This document shows, one piece after another, positions 1-5,292 of a stretch of 5,292 nucleotides of DNA. Positions within the stretch are counted from its first letter, which is position 1, and each line of letters begins with the position of its first letter. Source of the DNA: JBFKUL01 sp041635755 (lineage in GTDB: Bacteria > Pseudomonadota > Gammaproteobacteria > Burkholderiales > SG8-39); the NCBI GenBank assembly GCA_041635755.1, contig JBFKUL010000223.1, positions 1 through 5,292 of the forward strand, read 5' to 3'. The notes below the pieces were generated by a model. It did no database searches. It was given only the letters and a program-made list of their open reading frames with translations, and had not been told where the DNA came from. The position numbers were made by a program, and so were the translations under genes.

Positions 1-1080
1 AAGGTGCACCGCCCACTGCGTGGTAAGGACGCAATCGGCCACCGAGTTCGGCGCCAGCACGAGATGCGGCGCGTCGCCGTGCAGGCCGTGCAACGCAATG
101 TTCAGATCCGCCTGCTCGGTCTTGGTGGCAATGCCCGTGGAAGGGCCGGTGCGCATCACGTCGACCACCACGATCGGGATCTCGGCCGCGACGCCGAGTC
201 CCAGCGCCTCGGTCATCAGCGACAGCCCCGGTCCGGAGGTCGCGGTGAGGGAGGGCACGCCGCCGTAGGAGGCGCCGAGAATCATGTTGATCGAGGCGAG
301 CTCGTCCTCGGCCTGCACCAGCGTGCCGCCGACCTTGGCGAGCGCCGGCGCCATCCATTCGAGCAGCTCGGTCGCGGGCGTGATCGGATAGGCAGCAACG
401 AAGCGCACGCCGCCGCGGATCGCCCCATATCCCGCGGCCTGATTGCCGGTGACCAGCCAGCGAGAATCGCGTGCGCCTTCGGGCGGCGCGAGGCGCGTCA
501 CTCGCCCGAGTGGCTCGGCCGCCGCAATGCCGGCTTGCGCCGCGGCGAGGCTTGCCTTGCGCGCATCGCCGCCCTTCTTCATCGTCTTGCCGATCGCCGC
601 CTCGAGCGCCGCCTGCGGAATGCCGGCGAGCCCGGCGGCGAGGCCGAGCGCGACCATGTTCGGCCAGCCGCCCGGAATCGACTTGGCGACGGTCTTGAAT
701 TCGACCGACCTCACGCGTGCGCCGGACTTGAGCAGCGCCGCGGGCGCTTCACCGTGCGCCGGATCGCCGATCAGCAGGCTCTCGCCATCGAGCGGGATCT
801 CCGCCGCGAAGCGCGTGATGTTGAGCCAGTCGATTGCGATCAGCGCGTCGAAGCGGTCGTCCGAGCCCTCGATCGGATGCGTGGCGATGCGCAGCATCGC
901 CGCGGCCTCGCCGCCGCGGATCTGCGGGCCGCTCGAGCGCGTCATCAGGCCGTAGTAGCCGGCCTGCGCGGCCGCCTCGAGCAGCATGTTGCCGGCGGTC
1001 ATGACGCCGGCGCCGCCGCTGCCCGCCATGGCGATCGAGATGCTGCGTCGCATCGCGCTTCCGGAACTGTTCTCGCTCAT
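1..1080 (-). CDS. korA: 2-oxoglutarate:ferredoxin (2-oxoacid:acceptor) oxidoreductase, alpha subunit, 3'-truncated by window edge
   Basis: The minus strand from the ATG at 1080 is open without a stop to base 1, giving 360 residues; full-length relatives have roughly 550-620. Residues about 13-185 form the gamma (POR_gamma-like) domain, seen in AGSGGAGVMTAGNML (19-33) and TRSSGPQIRGGEAA (47-60). Residues about 208-360 begin the thiamine-diphosphate-binding alpha domain, with GNQAAGYGA (212-220), AAYPITPATELLEWM (229-243), QAEDELASINMILGASYGG (256-274), TATSGPGLSLMTEALGL (279-295) and TGPSTGIATKTEQADL (311-326), all typical of KorA. The gamma-alpha fusion is normal for the two-subunit KorAB type. 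It would oxidise 2-oxoglutarate to succinyl-CoA in the cytoplasm and reduce ferredoxin. Start choice: GGAG (1086-1089 on the complement) lies 5 nt upstream of the ATG, and the upstream frame offers only a distant TTG. korB is expected beyond the left edge. 2-Oxoglutarate as substrate is inferred from the benzoyl-CoA context; the fold alone would also allow another 2-oxoacid. Confidence 0.88.
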   Translation of the reverse strand, partial: MSENSSGSAMRRSISIAMAGSGGAGVMTAGNMLLEAAAQAGYYGLMTRSSGPQIRGGEAAAMLRIATHPIEGSDDRFDALIAIDWLNITRFAAEIPLDGESLLIGDPAHGEAPAALLKSGARVRSVEFKTVAKSIPGGWPNMVALGLAAGLAGIPQAALEAAIGKTMKKGGDARKASLAAAQAGIAAAEPLGRVTRLAPPEGARDSRWLVTGNQAAGYGAIRGGVRFVAAYPITPATELLEWMAPALAKVGGTLVQAEDELASINMILGASYGGVPSLTATSGPGLSLMTEALGLGVAAEIPIVVVDVMRTGPSTGIATKTEQADLNIALHGLHGDAPHLVLAPNSVADCVLTTQWAVHL

Positions 1081-1085
1081 GCGCT

Positions 1086-1089
1086 CTCC
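1086..1089 (-). promoter_or_regulatory. korA ribosome binding site
   Basis: GGAG on the minus strand, followed by 5 nt and then the ATG at 1080-1078. It decides the korA start, since the reading frame stays open upstream with no better start codon. Confidence 0.6.
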
Positions 1090-1143
1090 ATGCGCCTCGC
1101 GCCTGCGTTGCCTCGCATCGTGCGCCGCCGAGCCGTCCGTTTC

Positions 1144-1157
1144 TTGATCTAGAGCAA
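1144..1157. promoter_or_regulatory. FNR/CRP-family (anaerobic activator) box candidate
   Basis: TTGAT, 4 nt, AGCAA matches the FNR consensus TTGAT-N4-ATCAA at 9 of 10 defined positions; the single mismatch is G for T in the right half. FNR-type regulators (AcpR in Azoarcus, AadR in Rhodopseudomonas) are known to activate anaerobic benzoate genes. The centre is at 1150.5. A class II site acting rightward would imply a had transcript start near 1190-1192, just beyond the A-rich run at 1180-1184. Seen in sequence; function inferred. Confidence 0.5.
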
Positions 1158-1176
1158 AGCCGGCGCAGCGCGGCGG

Positions 1177-1205
1177 ATTAAAAACAACCAAGCGTGTTGA
1201 CGCAA
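1177..1205 (-). promoter_or_regulatory. Candidate sigma70-type promoter for korA
   Basis: On the minus strand, TTGCGT (1205-1200; first three bases match TTGACA) is followed by a 17-bp spacer and TTTAAT (1182-1177; 5 of 6 match to TATAAT). This predicts a transcript start near 1170 and a leader of about 90 nt before the korA ATG. The -10 is good and the -35 weak. The FNR-like box would then fall downstream of the start, so either the box serves had or this promoter call is wrong. Confidence 0.35.
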
Positions 1206-1225
1206 AAAAGGTAAATAGGTACCTT
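1197..1225 (+). promoter_or_regulatory. Candidate sigma70-type promoter for had operon
   Basis: TTGACG (1197-1202; 5 of 6 to TTGACA), a 17-bp spacer and TACCTT (1220-1225; 3 of 6 to TATAAT). The -35 is good and the -10 poor, as at activator-dependent or repressed promoters. Its -35 overlaps the candidate korA -35, and its -10 lies inside the 1210-1231 palindrome. An alternative had promoter could use the A-rich stretch at 1178-1184 with the FNR-like box. Confidence 0.3.
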
Positions 1226-1231
1226 AATACC
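1210..1231. promoter_or_regulatory. 22-bp interrupted palindrome, probable repressor operator
   Basis: The sequence is GGTA, 3 nt, AGGTACCT, 3 nt, TACC: a perfect two-fold symmetry centred between 1220 and 1221, with all 16 defined bases pairing. Size and symmetry suit a dimeric helix-turn-helix repressor; TetR-family proteins often bind such sites in aromatic and acyl-CoA catabolic clusters. It lies in the AT-rich core 55 bp before the had start and covers the possible had -10. The regulator is not encoded in this window and its family is a guess. Confidence 0.5.
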
Positions 1232-1272
1232 AGAATAGCAGGATGGGCGCGCCGGTCAAGCGCCGAAGCGCG

Positions 1273-1277
1273 AGGAG
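1273..1277 (+). promoter_or_regulatory. had ribosome binding site
   Basis: AGGAG with an 8-nt spacer to the ATG at 1286. It supports this start; the upstream ATG at 1243 is in another frame. Confidence 0.65.
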
Positions 1278-1285
1278 ATTGAGGC

Positions 1286-2359
1286 ATGGCAAAGGAAGCG
1301 TACCGCTGGCTGATGACGGCCCCCAAGGCGCCGATGGCGCGCGAATCCTTCGATACGCAGCCGCTCGCGTCCGGCGAGGTGGCGGTTGAAGTCGCAGGCT
1401 GCGGCGTGTGCCATACGGACCTTGGCTACTACTACGACGGCGTGCGCACCAACCATCCGCTGCCGCTCGCGCTCGGCCATGAGGTGAGCGGGCGCGTGAG
1501 CGCCGCCGGCGCCGGTGCCGAGGCCTGGGTCGGACGCGCGGTGATCGTTCCCGCAGTGCTGCCCTGTGGCGAGTGCGATCTGTGCCAGCGCGGCCTCGGC
1601 ACCATTTGCCGCAGGCAGAAGATGCCCGGCAACGACATCCAGGGCGGTTTCGCCTCGCACATCGTGGTGCCGGCGCGCGGTCTGTGCCCGGTCGACGAGA
1701 AGCGTCTCGCCAAGGCGGGACTCGAGCTGGCGGATGTCTCGGTGATTGCCGATGCGCTTACCACCCCCTACCAGGCGGTGAAGCGCGCCGGCGTCGCGCC
1801 GGGTGCGCTTGCGGTCGTGGTCGGGGCCGGCGGCGTTGGTGGGTACTGCGTGCAGATCGCGCACGCCATGGGCGCCAAGGTCGTCGCGGTCGACGTCGAT
1901 GCACGCAAGCTCGAGGCGCTTGCGCCGCACGGCGCGGCGCTGACGCTGAACGCAAAAGAGCACGACCCGAAGTCGCTCAAGGGCGCCGTGTCCGCGTTCG
2001 CCAAGGCGAACGGCTTGCGCGCGACCGAGTGGATCATCTTCGAGTGCTCGGGCACCGCGGCCGGCCAGGCGACCGCCTGGGGCCTGCTGGTGCACGGCGC
2101 AACGCTCGCGGTGGTCGGCTTCACCATGGACAAGGTCGAGGTGCGGCTCTCGAATCTGATGGCCTTCGACGCGCGCGCGCTCGGCAACTGGGGCTGCCCG
2201 CCCGAGACCTATCCGGAGGCGCTCGATCTGGTGCTGGCGGGCAAGGTGAAGGTCAAGCCTTTCGTCGAGTCGCATCCGCTTTCCGACATCGACCGCGTAT
2301 TCGCCGCGGTCCACCATCGCGAGATCACCCGTCGCGCGGTGCTTGTTCCAAACCTCTGA
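1286..2359 (+). CDS. had: 6-hydroxycyclohex-1-ene-1-carbonyl-CoA dehydrogenase
   Basis: This 357-residue zinc-dependent medium-chain dehydrogenase is close in length to Thauera Had. It oxidises 6-hydroxycyclohex-1-ene-1-carbonyl-CoA to the 6-oxo compound with NAD+, the second step after ring reduction. The N-terminal GroES-like domain has the catalytic zinc motif GCGVCHTD (C42) and GHE (H65, E66). A four-Cys structural zinc loop follows at C94, C97, C100 and C108. The Rossmann domain starts with VVGAGGVGGYC (178-188), and its second strand ends in AVDVD (D203), an acidic residue favouring NAD+ over NADP+. At the place of the usual third catalytic zinc ligand (Cys in classical alcohol dehydrogenases) the sequence reads ADALTTPY, so Asp156 may take that role. 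It is the first gene of the operon, 10 bp before oah. The fold alone would give only 'alcohol dehydrogenase'; the oah-dch-bcrC context fixes the substrate. Confidence 0.93.
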   Translation: MAKEAYRWLMTAPKAPMARESFDTQPLASGEVAVEVAGCGVCHTDLGYYYDGVRTNHPLPLALGHEVSGRVSAAGAGAEAWVGRAVIVPAVLPCGECDLCQRGLGTICRRQKMPGNDIQGGFASHIVVPARGLCPVDEKRLAKAGLELADVSVIADALTTPYQAVKRAGVAPGALAVVVGAGGVGGYCVQIAHAMGAKVVAVDVDARKLEALAPHGAALTLNAKEHDPKSLKGAVSAFAKANGLRATEWIIFECSGTAAGQATAWGLLVHGATLAVVGFTMDKVEVRLSNLMAFDARALGNWGCPPETYPEALDLVLAGKVKVKPFVESHPLSDIDRVFAAVHHREITRRAVLVPNL

Positions 2360-2363
2360 GGAG
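2359..2363 (+). promoter_or_regulatory. oah ribosome binding site
   Basis: AGGAG overlaps the last base of the had stop codon and sits 6 nt before the ATG at 2370. It selects that ATG over the in-frame upstream TTG at 2343, which lies inside had and has no comparable site. Confidence 0.65.
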
Positions 2364-2369
2364 ACCCCC

Positions 2370-3497
2370 ATGGCCGTGCCCTCCGCGCAAGTTCCGCTCC
2401 GCGACGCGAAGCTCAACAGTCACGACATCGCCGAAGTGGTTTCGCCCGGCGTGAAGTTCGAGAAGCGCCCGGCGACCACGCCCGACGGCAAGACCGTGGC
2501 GGGCCTCTACAACGCCTGGATCTGGCTCGATAACCCGGCGCAGTACAACTCCTACACCACCGACATGGTGAAGGCCGTGATCATGGCGTTTCGCGCCGCC
2601 TCCAACGCGCGCGACGTCAACTGCGTGGTGTTCACCGGCGTGGGCGACAAGGCCTTCTGCACCGGCGGCAACACCAAGGAGTACGCCGAGTACTATGCCG
2701 GCCGGCCGCAGGAGTACCGCCAGTACATGCGGCTGTTCAACGACATGGTCTCGTCGATCCTCGCCTGCGACAAGCCGGTGATCGCGCGCGTCAACGGCAT
2801 GCGCATCGGCGGCGGCCAGGAAATCGGCATGGCCTGCGATTTCTCGGTGGCGCAGGACCTGGCGCGCTTCGGCCAGGCCGGCCCCAAGCACGGCTCGGCG
2901 CCGATCGGCGGCGCGACCGACTTTCTGCCGGTGGTGATCGGCGCCGAGCGCGCCATGGCCGCCTGCGTGCTGTGCGAGCCGTTCTCGGCGCACAAGGCGT
3001 ACTTCATGGGCATGCTCACCGACGTGGTGCCCGGACTCAAGGTCGACGGAAGCTGGGTCGCCAATCCGCTCGTCGAGACGCAGCGCATGACCGACGAACT
3101 CGGGCGCTTCACGTACGGCGAGCCGAAGACCGGCGAGGCGCTCAAGGAAGGCAAGGCGCTGCTCGCGCGCGGCAAGGTCGACCTCTCGGCGCTCGACGCC
3201 AAGGTCGAGGAGCTGTGCGCCAAGATGCTGCTCACGTTCCCGGACTGCACGACGAAGACCGTCGAGGAGCTGCGCAAGCCCAAGCTCGAGGCCTGGAACC
3301 GCAACAAGGAGGACGCGCGCGCCTGGCTCGCGCTCAACATGATGACCGAGGCGCGCGCCGGCTTCATCGCCTTCAACGAAGGCACGAAGGACGACCGCGA
3401 GGTCGACTTCATCGCGCTGCGCCAGGCGATCGCACGTGGCGAGAGCTGGGTCGGTCCGCTGCACGATCAGATTCAACCGAAGGGGCGGCGGGCGTGA
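2370..3497 (+). CDS. oah: 6-oxocyclohex-1-ene-1-carbonyl-CoA hydrolase (ring-opening)
   Basis: The product has 375 residues, almost the length of Thauera Oah (about 377) and longer than ordinary crotonases (about 260). Oah adds water to 6-oxocyclohex-1-ene-1-carbonyl-CoA and hydrolyses the ring C-C bond, giving 3-hydroxypimelyl-CoA. The crotonase core spans about 40-230. Oxyanion-hole segments are KAFCTGGNTKEY (94-105) and NGMRIGGGQEIGMACDF (142-158). Glu151 aligns with the first catalytic Glu of enoyl-CoA hydratase (Glu144). The position of the second (Glu164) is Gly171 in FGQAGPKHGS (167-176), resembling MenB-type ring-forming or ring-cleaving crotonases. A charged, helix-rich extension follows (about 235-375; many Lys, Glu and Arg). 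The ATG at 2370 is chosen for its AGGAG site; the longer TTG form would add nine residues from within the had end. The stop overlaps the dch start by 4 bp, implying translational coupling. Confidence 0.94.
   Translation: MAVPSAQVPLRDAKLNSHDIAEVVSPGVKFEKRPATTPDGKTVAGLYNAWIWLDNPAQYNSYTTDMVKAVIMAFRAASNARDVNCVVFTGVGDKAFCTGGNTKEYAEYYAGRPQEYRQYMRLFNDMVSSILACDKPVIARVNGMRIGGGQEIGMACDFSVAQDLARFGQAGPKHGSAPIGGATDFLPVVIGAERAMAACVLCEPFSAHKAYFMGMLTDVVPGLKVDGSWVANPLVETQRMTDELGRFTYGEPKTGEALKEGKALLARGKVDLSALDAKVEELCAKMLLTFPDCTTKTVEELRKPKLEAWNRNKEDARAWLALNMMTEARAGFIAFNEGTKDDREVDFIALRQAIARGESWVGPLHDQIQPKGRRA
3480..3485 (+). promoter_or_regulatory. dch ribosome binding site
   Basis: AAGGGG, 8 nt before the GTG at 3494, inside the end of oah. 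It supports the overlapping GTG start of dch. Confidence 0.5.
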
Positions 3498-4267
3498 GCA
3501 GCGCTTTGCCGCTGCGGGTCTGGCTCGAGCGCGACGGCGCGCTGTTGCGCCTGCGCCTTGCGCGGCCCAAGGCGAACATCATCGACGCGCAGATGATCGC
3601 GGCGCTCGATGCGGCTTTCGCCGAGCACGCGGCGAACGCAGGCCTGCGCGCGGTGCTGATCGACCACGAAGGGCCGCATTTCTCCTTCGGCGCGAGCGTC
3701 GAGGAACATCTGCCGGCGCAGTGCGCCAGGATGCTTGCCGGTCTGCATGCGCTCATTGGCCGCATGATGGACGCGCCGCGCCCCATCCTCGTGGCGGCGA
3801 AAGGCCAGTGCCTGGGCGGCGGGCTCGAGTTCGCCTGCGCAGGCACGCTGCTCTTTGCCGCCGCCGACGCGCAGTTCGGCCAGCCCGAGATGAAGCTCGC
3901 CGTGTTCGCGCCAGCGGCCTCGGTGCTGCTTGCGCCGAGGATCGGCCAGGCACGCGCCGAGGACCTGCTCTACTCGGGCCGCGCAATCGACGCGAAAACG
4001 GCGCTCGCGTGGGGCCTGGCGCAGTCGGTGAGCGACGATCCGGAGGCCGCGGCACTCGAGTACTTCGAGACGCACCTCGCCGGCAAGAGTGCGGCGGCGC
4101 TCGCCTTCGCGGTGCAGGCCGCGCGCGGCGAGCACGCGATGCGGGTCAAGGCGCGCCTCGCCGCGCTCGAGACGCTGTATCTCGAGGGCTTGATGAAAAC
4201 GCGCGACGCGACCGAGGGCCTGCAGGCCTTCGTCGACAAGCGTCAACCGAAATGGGAGCACCGATGA
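3494..4267 (+). CDS. dch: Cyclohexa-1,5-diene-1-carbonyl-CoA hydratase
   Basis: The 257-residue crotonase matches Thauera Dch in length (about 258). It adds water to the dienoyl-CoA product of benzoyl-CoA reductase, forming 6-hydroxycyclohex-1-ene-1-carbonyl-CoA, the Had substrate. Oxyanion-hole segments are PHFSFGASVEEH (61-72) and GQCLGGGLEFACAG (104-117). Glu112 and Glu132 (in FGQPEMKLAVF, 128-138) are exactly 20 residues apart, as are the two catalytic glutamates Glu144/Glu164 of enoyl-CoA hydratase, so both acid/base groups are kept, unlike in Oah. The start is a GTG overlapping the oah stop (GTGA, 3494-3497). The frame is open far upstream through oah, but that part is out-of-frame oah sequence, and homology begins at SALPLRVWLERDG. 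The stop overlaps the bcrC start (ATGA). Identification rests on gene order as well as sequence; a general enoyl-CoA hydratase is the less likely alternative. Confidence 0.92.
   Translation: MSSALPLRVWLERDGALLRLRLARPKANIIDAQMIAALDAAFAEHAANAGLRAVLIDHEGPHFSFGASVEEHLPAQCARMLAGLHALIGRMMDAPRPILVAAKGQCLGGGLEFACAGTLLFAAADAQFGQPEMKLAVFAPAASVLLAPRIGQARAEDLLYSGRAIDAKTALAWGLAQSVSDDPEAAALEYFETHLAGKSAAALAFAVQAARGEHAMRVKARLAALETLYLEGLMKTRDATEGLQAFVDKRQPKWEHR
4254..4258 (+). promoter_or_regulatory. bcrC ribosome binding site
   Basis: GGGAG inside the end of dch, 5 nt before the ATG at 4264. It supports the ATGA-overlap start of bcrC. Confidence 0.5.
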
Positions 4268-5292
4268 GCGTCAAGGACATCGTCAAGCGCTGCGAAGGGC
4301 TGTACGAGGACCTGCGCTTCGGCGCCGTCAAGGAATGGAAGGCGGCAGTGCCGGGTCGCAAGGCGATCGGCTACATGCCGATCTACGTGCCGCGCGAGAT
4401 CATCCATGCCGCCGGCATGCTGCCGGTGGGCATTTTCGGCGGCGGCGATCAGCTCGAGGTGATCCAGGGCGACGCCTACTACCAGAGCTACATCTGCCGC
4501 ATTCCGCGCTCGACCATCGAGCTCGGCCTGACCGGGCGGCTCGATTGCTTGGACGGCATGCTGTTCCCGTCGATCTGCGACGTGATCCGCAACCTCTCGG
4601 GCATGTGGCAGATCATGTTCAAAGACAAGTACGTCAAGTACTTCGACGTGCCGCAGAACTACGACGATGCGATCGGCGGCGCGTTCTACGTGCACGAGAT
4701 GCAGCAGCTGCGCGAGGACCTCGGCAAGCTCGCCGGCAAGCCGATCACCGATGACGCGCTGCGCGCCTCGATCGCCGTGTACAACGAGAACCGCAAGGTG
4801 CTCGGCGAGCTCTACGCCTACCGGGCCGAAAAGCCCTGGCAGGTGCCGACCTCCGAGCTCTATCTGGTGCAGCGCGCCGGGCTGGTGCTGCCGCCCGAGG
4901 AACATACGCGGCTTGCGCGCGAGTATCTCGCCGCGGCGCGCGCCGAGGAGCGGCCGATTCGCGACAACGCGCGGGTGGTGCTCACCGGTTCGTTCTGCGA
5001 GCAGCCGCCGCTGTCGCTCATCAAGTCGATCGAGCTCTCGGGCTGCTACATCGTCGAGGACGACTTCATGCTGGTGCTGCGCTGGCTGCTGGACGAGGTG
5101 CCGACCACCGGCGACCCGCTGGAGGAGCTGTCGAAGGCCTTCCTGCATCGATCGGCCTCGACGTCGTCGAAGTACGACGAGCGCAAGGAAGACAAGGGTA
5201 AGTTCCTCCTCAAGCAGGTGAAGGACAACGCTGGAGAGGGCGTGGTGTTCGCCGCGCCTTCGTTCTGCGACCCGGCGCTGCTCGAGCGCCCG
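4264..5292 (+). CDS. bcrC: Benzoyl-CoA reductase subunit C, 3'-truncated by window edge
   Basis: 343 codons are open to the last base; Thauera BcrC has about 384, so roughly 40 are missing. It belongs to the 2-hydroxyglutaryl-CoA dehydratase D-component / benzoyl-CoA reductase family. With BcrB it forms the module that binds benzoyl-CoA and an Fe-S cluster, while BcrAD is the ATP-hydrolysing electron activase. Diagnostic stretches are YMPIYVPREIIHAAGMLPVG (37-56), YYQSYICRIPRSTIELGL (72-89), DGMLFPSICDVIRNLSGMW (97-115), KYFDVPQNY (125-133), GSFCEQPPLSLIKSIELSGC (242-261) and FAAPSFCDPALLERP (329-343). Cysteines at 78, 105 and 335 lie in the family's conserved blocks and are candidate cluster ligands (inferred); others are at 10, 95, 245 and 261. 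The enzyme dearomatises benzoyl-CoA to cyclohexa-1,5-diene-1-carbonyl-CoA with two electrons from ferredoxin and ATP hydrolysis, in the cytoplasm. It overlaps dch by 4 bp; bcrB, bcrA, bcrD and a ferredoxin gene are expected downstream. The sequence is closer to Thauera BcrC than to my recollection of the bzdN/badD types. Confidence 0.95.
   Translation, partial: MSVKDIVKRCEGLYEDLRFGAVKEWKAAVPGRKAIGYMPIYVPREIIHAAGMLPVGIFGGGDQLEVIQGDAYYQSYICRIPRSTIELGLTGRLDCLDGMLFPSICDVIRNLSGMWQIMFKDKYVKYFDVPQNYDDAIGGAFYVHEMQQLREDLGKLAGKPITDDALRASIAVYNENRKVLGELYAYRAEKPWQVPTSELYLVQRAGLVLPPEEHTRLAREYLAAARAEERPIRDNARVVLTGSFCEQPPLSLIKSIELSGCYIVEDDFMLVLRWLLDEVPTTGDPLEELSKAFLHRSASTSSKYDERKEDKGKFLLKQVKDNAGEGVVFAAPSFCDPALLERP

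Larger units (their letters stand above)
1081..1285. promoter_or_regulatory. Divergent korA/had control region
   Basis: This 205-bp gap separates the divergent korA and had starts and is the only real non-coding stretch in the window. The parts next to the genes are GC-rich, while about 1177-1240 is strongly AT-rich, as expected for promoter DNA in a GC-rich genome. It holds an FNR-like box, an interrupted palindrome and overlapping candidate promoter elements, listed separately. No RNA gene, repeat array or terminator was seen in it. Control of both transcription units is inferred from geometry. Confidence 0.75.

Noticed and set aside
4..1152. 382-residue open frame on the plus strand
   Set aside because: It is a GC-rich antisense shadow: its product is Arg/His-rich with no recognisable domain, while the opposite strand encodes a clear KorA over the same bases.
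1185..1199. Short inverted repeat CAAC/GTTG with a 7-nt spacer
   Set aside because: Four-base arms are expected by chance and it cannot be tied to a known site.
2343..2369. Upstream TTG start for oah
   Set aside because: It lies within had without a ribosome binding site of its own, whereas the ATG at 2370 has AGGAG 6 nt upstream and gives the family's usual length.
1256..2416. 386-residue open frame on the minus strand, opposite had
   Set aside because: Low-complexity Arg/His/Ala-rich translation without family motifs; had on the plus strand has complete zinc and Rossmann motifs and a ribosome binding site.
1573..2454. 293-residue plus-strand frame inside had
   Set aside because: Arg/Gly-rich out-of-frame reading of had with no motif.
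2325..3476. 383-residue minus-strand frame opposite oah
   Set aside because: Antisense shadow of a crotonase gene with intact motifs; its composition (His, Arg, Leu, Val) is typical of reverse reading of GC-rich genes.
2972..3493. Long N-terminal extension of the dch frame through oah
   Set aside because: The extension is Arg-rich out-of-frame oah sequence. Crotonase similarity begins at the GTG at 3494, and the resulting 257 residues match the family length.
4243..5148. 301-residue minus-strand frame opposite bcrC
   Set aside because: No recognisable domain, and the plus strand carries an uninterrupted, well-conserved BcrC.
1..5292. CRISPR array, tRNA or rRNA genes, insertion sequences, intrinsic terminators
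   Set aside because: Looked for and not seen; no repeat-spacer pattern, transposase motif, or GC hairpin followed by a T run in the only non-coding stretch.

Overview
This is a GC-rich window whose coding strands are almost fully occupied. It carries part of a Thauera-type anaerobic benzoyl-CoA degradation cluster. Gene order (had, oah, dch, bcrC) and the protein sequences match the class I (ATP-dependent) benzoyl-CoA reductase locus of denitrifying aromatic degraders such as Thauera aromatica, and differ from the bzd arrangement of Azoarcus evansii/CIB, where the homologous order is dch-had-oah (bzdWXY) and lies apart from bzdN. The likely host is a facultatively anaerobic, probably denitrifying proteobacterium, most likely a betaproteobacterium of the Rhodocyclales type. 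Genus cannot be fixed from this window, and Magnetospirillum-like alphaproteobacteria carry similar clusters.

Layout: (1) 1-1080, minus strand: the first 360 codons of korA, the alpha (fused gamma-alpha) subunit of a 2-oxoglutarate:acceptor oxidoreductase, running off the left edge. A long plus-strand frame over the same region is only its shadow. (2) 1081-1285: a 205-bp divergent control region with an AT-rich core, a near-consensus FNR-type box (1144-1157), a possible pair of back-to-back promoters, and a 22-bp interrupted palindrome (1210-1231) that looks like a repressor operator. (3) 1286-5292, plus strand: a tight operon had-oah-dch-bcrC. had and oah are 10 bp apart, oah and dch overlap by 4 bp (GTGA), dch and bcrC overlap by 4 bp (ATGA), and bcrC runs off the right edge about 40 codons short of the usual length.

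How the genes work together: benzoyl-CoA reductase (BcrC is one subunit; BcrB, BcrA and BcrD are expected just to the right) reduces benzoyl-CoA to cyclohexa-1,5-diene-1-carbonyl-CoA using ATP and reduced ferredoxin. Dch hydrates the diene to 6-hydroxycyclohex-1-ene-1-carbonyl-CoA, Had oxidises this with NAD+ to the 6-oxo compound, and Oah hydrates it and cleaves the ring to 3-hydroxypimelyl-CoA. The acetyl-CoA formed later enters the TCA cycle, where a 2-oxoglutarate:ferredoxin oxidoreductase (KorAB) can return low-potential electrons to the reductase. The divergent korA therefore fits as the electron-supply arm of the same pathway.

The enzymes belong to a well-described pathway; I see no new system. 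The least explained part is the control region between korA and had.
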